Assembly: GCA_944474755.1 (NCBI GenBank)
Contig: OX104120.1
Span: 26,256,242-26,320,241 of the forward strand
Source: Limnoperna fortunei
Taxonomy: Eukaryota; Mollusca; Bivalvia; Mytilida; Modiolidae
DNA: 64,000 bases
Reading direction: 5' to 3'
The translations under genes were made by a program, and so were the position numbers. Below, piece after piece: positions 33,056 to 46,700 of the stretch (the first letter of the stretch is position 1; each line of letters opens with the position of its first letter). The notes under the pieces are model-generated. The model had not been told where the DNA came from. It did no database searches and saw only the letters and a list, made by a program, of their open reading frames with translations.

Positions 33056-33700
33056 CATATTATGATTTCACATAAAAAGGATTTGTTGTAAGGTGTTTAT
33101 ATTTGGAGATAAGATTTAATGAAAGCCTTCATTTGTTCATAATAACTTGATGTCCAGGACAGACAGAACAAGTCGTATTACATATTACATTGAAACATCG
33201 ATTTGTTGTAGACCATACATAAATACTAAGTAATTTCACCTATAACAACTAATTAGAGCACATTGATGATAAATAGTGAGGTATTCCTCAATTTAGCTCT
33301 TGTTTATTTAAAAGGAAGATTGTACATGTACGTGTCCATTACTCTCATTTAAATCTTAGATAATGTGCATTTATCACAGCTTTTGTAATATTGTTGTCTA
33401 AATTATTGGTAATGGTTGAAAACCAAAATCTTGGCTTTATGGAAATGGACTAGTTGTATCTGTACACAGCATTACACATAATAAACAAGTACTGATGTTC
33501 TTATTACATAATTAAAACATCTGAAGTCATCTTTTCAGCTTTTTGTAAAATATCTATGTTGATTTAAAACTTGGAATATTAATGTTACCTTTTTTCACCA
33601 GTAAAATGTTACAAGAAATTGTAAAAAAGTGTAATTATTATGGTACCTAATTGTAGTTTTAATTGGACATCACATAGAAATAAAAAGTTGTTATAACTAT
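33056..33700 (+). other. SUPT5H 3' UTR
   Basis: No reading frame or repeat is seen. AATAAA occurs at 33480-33485 and 33679-33684, so ends near 33500 and 33700 are both possible. The exact cleavage sites cannot be read from sequence alone. Confidence 0.7.
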
Positions 33701-34277
33701 TAATTGTTGTTTCATTAAAAGCAAGCAGACTTATCTTAATGTACAGTGGGCTCAAGCCTTACTGCCAACAGGATGTGCTGAGTCATGATGCAATAGATTC
33801 AGCAAAAATACTTAAAAATTTAGTTCTTTCTTCGGACCCATGATGGAAAACCTACATGTAGCAATGTTCTGATTTATTGTCCTTTCTAAACATCATTACA
33901 TGATCATCTTTATAGATGATATTAACAGAACAAATTTGAGTAGCATCCTTGAAAGATGAAGGTAGCCTTAATTCTATTATCAACAGACAAGGAGACACAT
34001 TTTTACTTAAAATAGGAACAATTGAAGACAAATGCTATGCTATGTATTTGAAACCATGCCTACTATTCTATATAAAGTGAAGTCGACCTGTACTGTCCAT
34101 CTTGTGTCATTTTATTGGAACAACACGTTTCTTTGCCTAAAATTATTTAAAATGAAGGGACAGCATGGAATCTGAGTTGTGTTCAATTGGGTTAAATTAC
34201 TCAGTGTGTCAGAAACAAGGAATTCTTAAGCTCCATATAAGTCTTGTTGTGTTGTCATTATTGAATGCTGATTTGGT
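33701..34277. other. Intergenic spacer after SUPT5H
   Basis: Nothing recognised between the last polyadenylation signal and the 54-bp array. Confidence 0.5.
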
Positions 34278-36455
34278 ATAAATGTAACCATTATATGGTA
34301 TGGTTATACCAGTACATGTGTATCTTTGGAATCATGCAGACCCATTATATGGTATGGTTATACCAGTACATGTGTATCTTTGGAATCATGCAGACCCATT
34401 ATATGGTATGGTTATACCAGTACATGTGTATCTTTGGAATCATGCAGACCCATTATATGGTATGGTTATACCAGTACATGTGTATCTTTGGAATCATGCA
34501 GACCCATTATATGGTATGGTTATACCAGTACATGTGTATCTTTGGAATCATGCAGACCCATTATATGGTATGGTTATACCAGTACATGTGTATCTTTGGA
34601 ATCATGCAGACCCATTAGATGGTATGGTTATACCAGTACATGTGTATCTTTGGAATCATGCAGACCCATTAGATGGTATGGTTATACCAGTACATGTGTA
34701 TCTTCGGAATCATGCAGACCCATTAGATGGTATGGTTATACCAGTACATGTGTATCTTTGGAATCATGCAGACCCATTAGATGGTATGGTTATACCAGTA
34801 CATGTGTATCTTTGGAATCATGCAGACCCATTATATGGTATGGTTATACCAGTACATGTGTATCTTTGGAATCATGCAGACCCATTAGATGGTATGGTTA
34901 TACCAGTACATGTGTATCTTTGGAATCATGCAGACCCATTATATGGTATGGTTATACCAGTACATGTGTATCTTTGGAATCATGCAGACCCATTAGATGG
35001 TATGGTTATACCAGTACATGTGTATCTTTGGAATCATGCAGACCCATTAGATGGTATGGTTATACCAGTACATGTGTATCTTTGGAATCATGCAGACCCA
35101 TTATATGGTATGGTTATACCAGTACATGTGTATCTTTGGAATCATGCAGACTCATATGGTATGGTTATACCAGTACATGTGTATCTTTGGAATCATGCAG
35201 ACTCATTATATGGTATGGTTATACCAGTACATGTGTATCTTTGGAATCATGCAGACCCATTATATGGTATGGTTATACCAGTACATGTGTATCTTTGGAA
35301 TCATGCAGACCCATTATATGGTATGGTTATACCAGTACATGTGTATCTTTGGAATCATGCAGACTCATTATATGGTATGGTTATACCAGTACATGTGTAT
35401 CTTTGGAATCATGCAGACCCATTATATGGTATGGTTATACCAGTACATGTGTATCTTTGGAATCATGCAGACCCATTATATGGTATGGTTATACCAGTAC
35501 ATGTGTATCTTTGGAATCATGCAGACCCATTAGATGGTATGGTTATACCAGTACATGTGTATCTTTGGAATCATGCAGACCCATTAGATGGTATGGTTAT
35601 ACCAGTACATGTGTATCTTTGGAATCATGCAGACCCATTATATGGTATGGTTATACCAGTACATGTGTATCTTTGGAATCATGCAGACCCATTAGATGGT
35701 ATGGTTATACCAGTACATGTGTATCTTTGGAATCATGCAGACCCATTAGATGGTATGGTTATACCAGTACATGTGTATCTTTGGAATCATGCAGACCCAT
35801 TAGATGGTATGGTTATACCAGTACATGTGTATCTTTGGAATCATGCAGACCCATTATATGGTATGGTTATACCAGTACATGTGTATCTTTGGAATCATGC
35901 AGACCCATTAGATGGTATGGTTATACCAGTACATGTGTATCTTCGGAATCATGCAGACCCATTAGATGGTATGGTTATACCAGTACATGTGTATCTTTGG
36001 AATCATGCAGACCCATTATATGGTATGGTTATACCAGTACATGTGTATCTTTGGAATCATGCAGACCCATTAGATGGTATGGTTATACCAGTACATGTGT
36101 ATCTTTGGAATCATGCAGACCCATTAGATGGTATGGTTATACCAGTACATGTGTATCTTTGGAATCATGCAGACCCATTATATGGTATGGTTATACCAGT
36201 ACATGTGTATCTTTGGAATCATGCAGACCCATTATATGGTATGGTTATACCAGTACATGTGTATCTTTGGAATCATGCAGACCCATTATATGGTATGGTT
36301 ATACCAGTACATGTGTATCTTTGGAATCATGCAGACCCATTAGATGGTATGGTTATACCAGTACATGTGTATCTTTGGAATCATGCAGACCCATTAGATG
36401 GTATGGTTATACCAGTACATGTGTATCTTTGGAATCATGCAGACCCATTATTATA
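34278..36455 (+). repeat. 54-bp tandem array, about 40 copies
   Basis: Unit: ATGGTATGGTTATACCAGTA, CATGTGTATCTTTGGAATCA, TGCAGACCCATTAT. It contains a small GGTAT/ATACC inverted repeat. All units are 54 bp except one of 51 bp near 35150, so all three forward frames stay open for hundreds of codons. Variation is nearly confined to TAT/GAT, CCC/CTC and TTT/TTC sites. I treat it as a minisatellite, not a gene: there is no start context, splice signal or codon-like substitution pattern. Confidence 0.95.
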
Positions 36456-37660
36456 TTGATTGTGAAAAAAATACTCTTGTTTATTAAATCATTATGAATG
36501 TGGTATATAGATATAATTTGTGTCATCTTTCACGACAACGCCTAATGTTGTTTACTTGGGAACTTAAATGATCACCATACAGCCTGCGATGCTAAACTTA
36601 GCATAGTACAAAATTATCACCTTTCTGTCTGACTTTTTGGCATGGTTATAATACAGTAAAGTAGGGTATGGAAATTTAAGTACCCATTTCATGTCATCAA
36701 CAGTTTTGAAACATCATCCTTGAAATTTCACGAAGACTTCACATTTTTTAAGTTTTGCCCCTGATTTTATGAAATTATTGGATTTTTAGCAGACTTGGGG
36801 GAACCTTGCCTTTTTTTCGAATTTACCAGATGGAACCAATTTGTGTAATCTACAGTTTTTAATGTAGATCCCTGAACTTCAAAGAACAATTGTAAAAAAT
36901 CATACCATTGTGGAATAGGTTAAATTATTATATAGATAAAGATGAAATATCGAATTTTCCGAGTGACAGAAATCACGGTAAATCACATGTTAAAATTATC
37001 GTTTATTTTCACTCTCTGGTTTTCTCCCGCAAAAATAGGATAATCAATTGGGCATCGTGCTAAAAAGCTAAAAAGCTCAAATAATTGTTCAGTTATAGAC
37101 CGGAACCTGCTAGAACAATATCCTATAACATGTCATTTAGCGTGACAATATCCTTATTTGTTATTTCAGAACGAAATATTGGTTAGCTGGCGTCCTCATC
37201 CAGATAAGGGCGGCCATGTTGCAGTTGGTTTTGTACTATACAGATATTCATCCCCAGTTAATAAAATTTAGGATTAAGCATTAAAATTTTACGAAAACAA
37301 TTTTGATCTATATAATAAATGGGATAATCAGTGAATATCCAAAATATGATCACTCGTGCCGCATGAAGCATCAGATTAAACTCGCTGAAATAAAGTCATT
37401 TTTTTCAAGAAATTCTACAGCAGACAGTAACTTTCACCTCCTTTTACAGTTTTTAACACAAACATCGAACTTTATTTCAACATTGTAAACCATTTCTTAT
37501 TAATAAAGGCTCATGGTTCGCAACCCAGCCATTTCAGGTTTTTGTGTTTTTGCCATCAAATATGAGCAACAATATTCCACGGACACATTTGAAACTTTTA
37601 CATGTCTGGTAGTTGAGTTGAAATGTTGGCCGTTTAATATATATACATACAGGGAGATAG
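36456..37660. other. Intergenic spacer between arrays
   Basis: It includes a third copy of the short dispersed repeat (about 37500-37555, AACCCAGCCATTTCAGG). Otherwise unassigned. Confidence 0.45.
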
Positions 37661-38713
37661 TCAGGTATTGAAAACATATGATTTATCAGTACAGTGATTT
37701 CTCCATGTACATCAAGGGAGATAATAATTCCATAAGAGTTGGGTATTTAATACATATGATTATCAGTTCAGTGATTTCTCCATGTACATCAAGGGAGATA
37801 ATAATTCCAGCAAGTCAGGTATTGAATACATGTTTTATCTCCATGTACATCAAGGGAGATAATAATTCCAACAAGTCAGGTATTGGATACATATGTTTTA
37901 TCAGTATAATGATTTCTCCATGTACAAAAAGGGAGAAAATAATTCCAACAAGTCAGGTGTTGGATACATATGTTTTATCAGTACAACGATTTCTCCATGT
38001 ACATTAAGGGAGATAAGAACAGTCAGGTATTGGATACATATGTTATCAGTACAATGATTTCTCCATGTACATAAAGGGAGATAAGAACAAGTCGGGTGTT
38101 GGATACATATGTTTATCAGTACAATGATTTCTCCATGTACATAAAGGGAGATAAGAACAAGTCAGGTATTGGATACATATGTTATCAGTACAATGATTTC
38201 TCCATGTACATTAAGGGAGATAAGAACAAGTCAGGTGTTGGATACATATGTTTATCAGTACAATGATTTCTTCATGTACATAAAGGGAGATAACAACAAG
38301 TCAGGTATTGGATACATACGTTATCAGTACAATGATTTCTCCATGTACATTAAGGGAGATAAGAACAAGTCAGGTATTGGATACATATGTTATCAGTACA
38401 ATGATTTCTCCATGTACATAAAGGGAGATAGGAACAAGTCAGGTGTTGGATACATATGTTTATCAATACAATGATTTCTCCATGTACATAAAGGGAGATA
38501 AGAACAAGTCAGGTATTGGATACATATGTTATCAGTACAATGATTTCTCCATGTACATAAAGGGAGATAAGAACAAGTCAGGTATTGGATACATATGTTT
38601 ATCAATACAATGATTTATCCATGTACATAAAGGGAGATAGGAACAAGTCAGGTGTTGGATACATATGTTTATCAATACAATGATTTCTCCATGTACATAA
38701 AGGGAGATAAGAA
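37661..38713 (+). repeat. 69-70-bp tandem array, left block
   Basis: Unit: TGGATACATATGTTATCAGT, ACAATGATTTCTCCATGTAC, ATAAAGGGAGATAAGAACAA, GTCAGGTAT. Copies from 37661 to about 38000 are more diverged (ATAATTCCA insertions); those nearer the middle are almost identical. The extra T in ATGTTTATC makes 70-bp units that shift frame. Confidence 0.95.
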
Positions 38714-39922
38714 CTAGAGTAAAAAAACCTCATTGATACCCCCCGCTTCACAATTACTTTGAAAATTCAGGCGTTCTTAATTATGAAATTGAAACTTTAT
38801 CTAGTTAAACGTGAAGGCGAAGTTGCAGATAAAACATGTAACCCTCCCCAATCCCTCAAAAGAATGGCATCCCCTATGTCAATGACAAAGTCCATGTTTT
38901 TCTAAGGGAAACCTCCAATAATATTCTGATCAAAATGTTTATTATCCAGTGCACAATGGCAATATGTGACTGTGTAAGTTTCAACAAATTCCATTCAGTG
39001 GTGTAGGAGGAGTTGCAAATAAAAATGGGTATCCCCTTATGTCCATGGCAAAGTCCATGCTTTTCTATGGAAAACCCTAAATATCATTCCGATCAAAATG
39101 TTAAATATCTCCTGCACAATGGCACTATGTGACATGGATTCTGTGTAAGTTTCATCAAATTCCATTCAGTGGTGTAGGAGGAGTTGCACATAAGAGATGG
39201 GTATCCCTTATGTCCATGACAAAGTCCATGTTTTTCTATGGGAAACCCCAAATATCATTCCAATCGAAATGTTTAATATCTAGTGCACAATGGCAATATG
39301 TGACAACATTCTGTGTAAGTTTCATCAAATTCCATTTAGTGGTGTTGGAGGAGTCGCACAAAAGAAATGGGTATCCCCTTATGTCAATGACAGTCCATGT
39401 TTTTCTATGGGAAACCCCAAATATCATTCCGATCAAAATAATAAATATCTCCTGCACAATGGCACTATGTGACAAGGATTCTGCGTAAGTTTCAACAAAT
39501 TCCATTCAGTGGTGTAGGAGGAGTTGCACATAAGAGATGAGGACCCCCTTAGGTCAATGACAATGTCCATGTTTTTCTATGGGAAACCCTAAATATCATA
39601 TCGATCAAAATGTTTAATATCTCCTGCACTCTGTGTAAGTTTCATTAAATTCCATTCAGTGGTGTAGGAGGAGTTGCACATAAGAGATAGGGACCCCCTT
39701 AGGTCAATGACAAAGTCCATGTTTTTCTATGGGAAACCCCAAATATCATTCCGATCAAAATGTTAAATATCTCCTGCACAATGCCACTATGTGACAAAGA
39801 TTCTGTGTAAATTCCATTCAGTGGTGTAGGAGGAGTTGCAAATAAGAGAAAGTGTAACAGACGGACAGACGGACGGACACCATGAACACTATATACACCC
39901 CGCTTTTCAAGCGGGGGGTATA
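38714..39922 (+). mobile_element. Element inserted in the 69-bp array, ATACCCCCC family, about 170-bp monomers
   Basis: It starts after GATAAGAAC with TAGAGTAAAAAAACC and ATACCCCCCGCTTCACAATT AC, holds about six monomers of roughly 165-170 bp (GTCCATGTTTTTCTATGGGA ... CATTCCGATCAAAATG ... CATTCAGTGGTGTAGGAGGA), an ACGGACAGACGGACGG run and the end CCCCGCTTTTCAAGCGGGGG GTATA (hairpin). The array resumes with AAGTCAGG. The 51510-52412 copy is the same family. Confidence 0.9.
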
Positions 39923-41085
39923 ACAAGTCAGGTATTGGATACATATGTTATCAGTACAATGATTTCTTCATGTGCATAAAGGGAGATAAGAACAAGTCAG
40001 GTATTGGATACATATGTTATCAGTACAATGATTTCTCCATGTACATAGAATGAGATAAGAACAAGTCAGGTATTGGATACATATGTTTATCAGTACAATG
40101 ATTTCTCCATGTACATAAAGGGAGATAAGAACAAGTCAGGTGTTGGATACATATGTTATCAGTACAATGATTTCTCCATGTACATCAAGGGAGATAAGAA
40201 CAAGTCAGGTATTGGATACATACGTTATCAGTACAATGATTTCTCCATGTACATAAAGGGAGATAAGAACAAGTCAGGTATTGGATACATATGTTTATCA
40301 GTACAATGATTTATCCATGTACATAAAGGGAGATAGGAACAAGTCAGGTGTTGGATACATATGTTATCAGTACAATGATTTCTCCATGTACATAAAGGGA
40401 GATAAGAACAAGTCAGGTATTGGATACATATGTTATCAGTACAATGATTTCTCCATGTACATTAAGGGAGATAAGAACAAGTCAGGTGTTGGATACATAC
40501 GTTATCAGTACAATGATTTCTCCATGTACATAAAGGGAGATAAGAACAAGTCAGGTATTGGATACATATGTTTATCAGTACACTGATTTCTCCATGTACA
40601 TAAAGGGAGATAAGAACAAGTCAGGTATTGGATACATATGTTTATCAGTACAATGATTTATCCATGTACATCAAGGGAGATAAGAAACAAGTCGGGTATT
40701 GGATACATATGTTTATCAGTACAATGATTTCTCCATGTACATAAAGGGAGATAAGAACAAGTCAGATGTTGGATACATATGTTATCAGTACAATGATTTC
40801 TCCATGTACATAAAGGGAGATAAGAAACAAGTCAGGTATTGGATACATATGTTTATCAGCACAATGATTTCTCCATGTACATAAAGGGAGATAAGAACAA
40901 GTCAGGTGTTGAATACATATGTTTATCAGTACAATGATTTCTCCATGTACATAAAGGGAGATAAGAAACAAGTCAGGTATTGGATACATATGTTATCAGT
41001 ACAATGATTTCTCCATGTACATAGAGGGAGATAAGAACAAGTCGGGTGTTGGATACACATGTTTATCAGTACAATGATTTCTCCA
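39923..41085 (+). repeat. 69-70-bp tandem array, right block
   Basis: About 17 further units of the array interrupted at 38714. Unit variants (ATTAAGG, ATCAAGG, GTGTTGG, TACGTTATC) recur on both sides of the insertion, which shows one array split by one element. Confidence 0.95.
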
Positions 41086-43309
41086 GAGAATGACATAACA
41101 ACTATGATGTTACATAACAATGGGAAATTACTATAATAAAAAATTAGATTCTACCAAAAATACAACTACCATAACAACTGGCTTCTCATAGCAACAAATT
41201 ATTCATATTTAACAATATAACTATATGTCCTGACAAAAGACAATTCCCTGATAAAGTCCTGTCGCTATTGACTTTGATTAGTATCCTCAACCACTTTTGT
41301 TATAGTAAATTTGTTATTAATGATCAATTTTTACCTATACTAATATATAGAAAACGATTGTGATTATATACTACCTATATAGTCTGACCATCCTTAGAAA
41401 AGCCAAAACAGTGAGATATGGCTGTAATTAGATTAATGAAATCTACCATATTCTGTCTAAATTTCATTAAAATTGGGGATTTTTTTGCCAGTTTTGTATT
41501 TTGGCAGGTTAAAAATATATATTTTTTCAAATGGTTTTTTTTTCGTTTTCCAATGAAAAATGAATTGGTAGAAATACTGCTTTTAACAAAGCAACTTTCT
41601 AAAAAAAATTTTTAAGATCAATACTTGCTTCATGAATAATAATGTTTAGGAAAGTAAACTGAAAATGATTAAAATTAATGACTATGTAGACGTTTATTGT
41701 GTGTATATTTCACTGAACATTTATAGCTTATACTTTTATCTGTGCTGGTCCCTTCAAGAAAAACCAATTTCCCAACAGAAGTCTTGTAAAACTGTTTTAC
41801 CAGTAGATAATTTAGTATTAAAGTCGAAATTATATATTCATGACAGGGGTAAGGGGCAATTTAGTTGCAGATCTTATTTCCAGTATACATCTCAAAACTG
41901 TTTACATGGGGTTATTTTGCATGCATATACTGTAACAGCAAAATATGTAAAAATTACAATTTTACAGTAGGTCTATAGCCCAAAAGACATGGTTCAGACA
42001 GTAAGGAGACTATATTGTTAGTTTGAACTTAAGTTGAATAAGTAGCAAATATATGAACAAACATGGATATGTACGGTCAATACAATTAACTTCTGACTGA
42101 TATAAACATTACAGAGGTAGTTTTTATACTATTATACACTGATTATTTATGGCAAATTTTTCAATTAATATTTAAGCCATGTAGCATAAACAGAAAAAAA
42201 AATTTTTCCAACATTTTCTATAGGCCTAATAAACAATCATTAACTATTACATTTAATTTTCAGAAAATAGTAACAGTGTAAATATATTTTAAACCCAACT
42301 GTTTTTCTTTTAGAAAAAAATAATGGAAAAGAAAAAAATTAATTAAACATGTAGCAACAAATCAATGTGATTTATATGATCGGTATTTCTGCCAATAGCA
42401 TTTCATTCAATGCGATAGATGTACAGATCCTGTTGTAGACAGATATAATATGAAAAGTTAATTAACATAAAATGAAACAAATATACTCTGTATTATCAAC
42501 AAATATAGATGCTGTTAAATAAACCTAATCCTATGTTAAAATCTAGATTATACAAGAAATTAACAAATAACAATTGCCCTATATAAGGAAAAAGCAAAAC
42601 AATTTAACAGCATACATAAAACAATAGAACAATACAAAATCATAACTACTGATCAATTTCTGAAGAGGTAAAACAACAGATTTATGTGCTGAGATTAGAA
42701 CTGGCACTCTTTTTAGTACTAAGTCGTGCGGTAAATATTCTGATTAAATACACAAAAGAACAAAACTGGCCGTTCATTTACAAATCCTGATGTGAACACA
42801 AAATTGTTTAAATCTTAAAAAACATGATTAAGTAATGAAATTGTTCAAGATAAATGTGTACTGTATAAAGAATAACAGCGGTTTCAAAGATAGAACCTCA
42901 GTACTTCTATTATTGTGTTAATTAGGTAATGTCAGGTCTTCACACTGCTATGCTATTTATAGTATCTCATCAGTATAGTGATTTTGATCAAATATCAGTA
43001 AGTAGCCTCTTGATTAAGGATGAGGACGATAAGAAGCAGATATAATGCTGTTTATTGGTATTCGTAACTATCTGGTACATGTATATTGAAATCAAAATTA
43101 TGGATAATATCTCAGAGATATGATTATAAAGGATGAATGAATTATTTTTCTGTGACCTAGATAAAAAACAGCACTTGGAGATAAATATGTAAGATAGCCA
43201 TACTGAATGGTATATTTCATTGATTGAAACGAAAATCTATCAGATAATGTATACAATTTTATCACTTCTTTAAAAAATTATCTTCACTACCTGAAAATTT
43301 ATGACAGCT
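41086..43309. other. Repeat-poor intergenic sequence
   Basis: Very AT-rich. Frames up to about 100 codons exist (for example 41665-41970) but match nothing I recognise and lack coding character. Confidence 0.45.
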
Positions 43310-43715
43310 ATAGAACATGGTATTTCTCATGGACTGTACAGAACAAGGTAATTCTCACAGACTGTACAGAACATGGTAATTTTCACAGACTGTATAGAAC
43401 ATGGTAATTCTCACGGACTGTAGAGAACATGGTAATTCTCATGGACTGTACAGAACATGGTATTTCTCAGACTGTACAGAACATGGTAATTCTCGCGCAC
43501 TGTACAGAACATGGTAATTCTCGCGGACTGTACAGAACATGGTAATTCTCATGGACTGTACAGAACATGGTAATTCTCAGAGACTGTACAGAACATGGTA
43601 ATTCTCATGGACTGTACAAAACTCGCGGACTGTACAGAACAAGGTAATTCTCATGGACTGTACAGAACATGGTAATTCTCAGAGACTGTACAGAACATGG
43701 TAATTCTCGCGGACA
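43310..43715 (+). repeat. 28-bp tandem array, about 14 copies
   Basis: Unit: ATGGACTGTACAGAACATGG TAATTCTC, with variants CGCGGACTG, CACAGACTG and AGAGACTG at the unit start. A low-complexity minisatellite. Confidence 0.93.
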
Positions 43716-46700
43716 GTTTTAATGTCTTAAAATTGTAAGTAATAAACAATAAAGCTTGGACGAGTTCACTTATGGCAACTTGTACAAACATTAAAACGAG
43801 TGCTAAACTAACAAAAATATTACCTTATTCTATAAAAATCTAAGTCTTTAAAAATCTATGTCACTGCTACACATGTATTTATATACAGACAAAATATAAA
43901 TTGGCTTAGTGTTACTGGCCATAAACCATTGAATGGCTTAGTGTTACTGGTCATAAACCATTGATGATATTTATTGCTAACAAGATCTAATTTGCAAAAA
44001 CTGAAAGGCAATGATGTATCCCTGAATTTTTTAGCAGTCCATAAGCATTTTATAACTCGACCAAACAGAAAAACTGCAAAATATAATGAAAAATAGAGTA
44101 CAACATTACTTAGTTACAATAAGTCAATTCCAATTTGAGCATTTTAAGCAGATTGGAGGATTTATACTGGTGCAATGACAACCTTAATTAATATTGAAGC
44201 TTGTGGGAACACACATATTTTCTGAGAACCACATAATAGTTTTTTTAACATTTGTAAGTAAACAGACATTTCATAAATGTTTACATATAACGAATACCAA
44301 AAGATCACTACACAGGTAAATGGAATCATTTGCTTTAAGTCTCTGTCTGATAAACTTGTTAATTTCAGTAAGTTTAGTTAAATACAAAAATATTTCTGGA
44401 AAATTCATCCACTCAAATAATTATTCTCTTTACCTTTTTTCTCTTTTTTCAGATATTTGCGAACTTGGTCTCATGTTTGTAGTAATAGTAATTCCGAACA
44501 TTTTTCATATAGAAGCTTCACCTCCTTCACAAAAATACAGAATACATATGCTCACTGTAAATTGAGAAACTGAACATTGGGCAAAAATGTACCATGTATG
44601 CAGACCGATCAATGAAAAAAACAATTTGTCGTGGTTCAAGCGATACAGAAGACCACAAGTGCACAAACCAACTTTGTCACAACATTAACATTTTCTCAAT
44701 CTTTGAAAATGATTAACAACAATTTTGATAATGAAGTTATATGTTCTACAAAGTGTTATAATACAGTATAATATAGGGGAACTTAACCCAACAAAAAATC
44801 TATCCTATTGTTAACAAATTGTGTCAACATTTGATATTAAATAATTGATATTGGTACATGATACATGCAGAACTTAACAATTCTCCCAATGTTAAGTGTT
44901 TTTTATCTTTCCAAATCTGTAAAAATTAAAATAGTTTACAAACACAGACCACAGGAATTATTAATATGTTGCACACTATCTTTGCAGGTACAATCATCTG
45001 AAAGTCAATGTGAAAATCTCATAAATAACCTGATTATATATTTTAATTTCAAGGCAAAACAATTGCTTTTAACTATTTCACATAAATTCCCACTTTTTTC
45101 ACTGACGTCAATTCAAGAATAAAAATACATTAAAAAAAAATTTTATCAATCAATTAGCACTGATACATTATAGAATTATGTTTGCTTTCAGATCTGCTAA
45201 TCTAAACAGTTAAGATTGGGTTCAAGGTCAAGTTAACAGGAAGCACTAAATCATGGCGTTCCATGGCACAAAGTCAACCTACCATAAAGGTGGTCAGCAA
45301 CTAAGAAATATCTTGCATAATTTCCCAATGAACAAAAATACTTTCACTGTTGTTTTCCATCAATTTATACCCTCTAACCTCACATTCTTAAAGTTCAATA
45401 ATACAAACTTAACAAACTCTTTAAGAACTGTTTCACTAGAATTAAACTATACAAAAATATAATAAACACAAGCATTAAAGATTTTGACCAGTAACTAAAG
45501 CACTATAGAAAAATAATATAAAATTCTTACATGATTGCATGAACTTTCTGACAGATATCACTAACAACCAACTAAAAGCATAACAGAGTACAAAAGGTGA
45601 TGTATTGCATTTAACATTTTAAAGGGATTATCACAAATAACAATAAAAATACAAGTAAACAATGGTTTAAGAAAAAAAAATCCATATTTAATTTTTGTTA
45701 TTAGTTATAAATGTTCTTAAAAATACGTAAAATGATTTTTCTCATATTTTCCAAAAAATTCAGACATGTTTTAACGGTTTGTCTGTCTAAAAAATAATGC
45801 AAACCTTTATAAAATGGTGATTCATGGTAGGAAAAAACCCACATAACTCTGAGTGTAGTTTAAGAATGGCTGCTAGATACAAAACAGCTTTCAATGTTAA
45901 TTTTTTTGGCTTTGAAACTTTTTTCACTACAGGCCTCACATGTGGTATTGAAGTACAATAAATAAAACAAATAAAAGCATTTTAGAGCCAAACTTACATA
46001 CGATATGAAGAAGTTGTATGCAGATGTAAAATGAAAATTTAAATGTTATAATTGATGTTCCTGCAGTTATCTCCCCCTTTTGATAGTTTTAGTACAATTT
46101 ACAACTTTATTTCATACATGCCAAGAAACGCAATTTCAACAGTTATCACATGTTCTTTCGTAACCATTAAGTTATATCACCTGGCATGTCACACACTTTT
46201 CTGTCAAAATCTGTCAAATTCTCCTGATTTTGTATTGAATCAGCATTGGTCATGTGATCAGCATGCCAACTGGTTTTTGCTAACCCCCTGACCTTTGAAT
46301 TTGGGGGTAACCAGGTTTTTTGAGGGTACTAATGTGTTTGTGGAATGTATTGCAAATAGACAAAGATGGATTATTTGCCTATTATTTCATACTGTGTATG
46401 CTTCCTTTTTTTGCAGCAAATGAATCAGTTAAATTTTGTCCACCACTTTTGTTGGCAATTTACAATACATTTCGTTTTTTTTGGCAACTGGATCATTCTC
46501 AGTGTTATTGTAAGCATCACAATCACTGTCCGATTTCGCTTTGTCCTCATTTTGAGTTTGCTGTGACTGTATTAGATTGTCCCTCATTTGGGCCTTTTAA
46601 AAAAAGTCATTAAAAGATCTCCGCATATTAACAGGTCACGGTTCCAACTATGTATTATTTAAAAGGACTTCTTCAATTGGTCTAAGAGGTCTGAAGCATC

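Larger units (their letters stand above)
1..33700 (+). other. SUPT5H: SUPT5H (Spt5) gene, 3' part, 19 exons in window
   Basis: Spt5 pairs with Spt4 to form DSIF, which binds RNA polymerase II in the nucleus, supports pausing with NELF, and stimulates elongation once P-TEFb phosphorylates it. The 19 exons listed below join in phase at every GT-AG boundary to give about 887 residues that follow human SPT5 collinearly: rest of the NGN domain (1-75), first KOW (about 95-150), a basic linker (150-175), further KOW domains (235-580), a TP/SP-rich C-terminal region (582-790) and a final KOW (843-887). The 5' exons (acidic N-terminus and start of NGN) lie before base 1. Introns run from under 0.2 kb to 4 kb and are full of repeats. 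Residue numbers here and below count from window base 1. Confidence 0.97.

Noticed and set aside
34300..36459. A 719-codon forward frame with an 18-residue period
   Set aside because: It is the 54-bp minisatellite read in one frame; the other frames are equally open, variants are not codon-like, and no splice or start context supports a gene.
37661..41085. Repeated short units that might suggest a CRISPR-like array
   Set aside because: Units are joined head to tail with no unique spacers, and the genome is animal.
43310..43715. Repeated AGAACA half-sites as a hormone-response cluster
   Set aside because: The half-sites are part of a 28-bp minisatellite and lack the inverted partner TGTTCT at 3-bp spacing.
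46320..46613. Plus-strand frame of 97 codons in the repeat-poor region
   Set aside because: No recognised domain, overlapping frame in another phase, and no splice signals tied to it.
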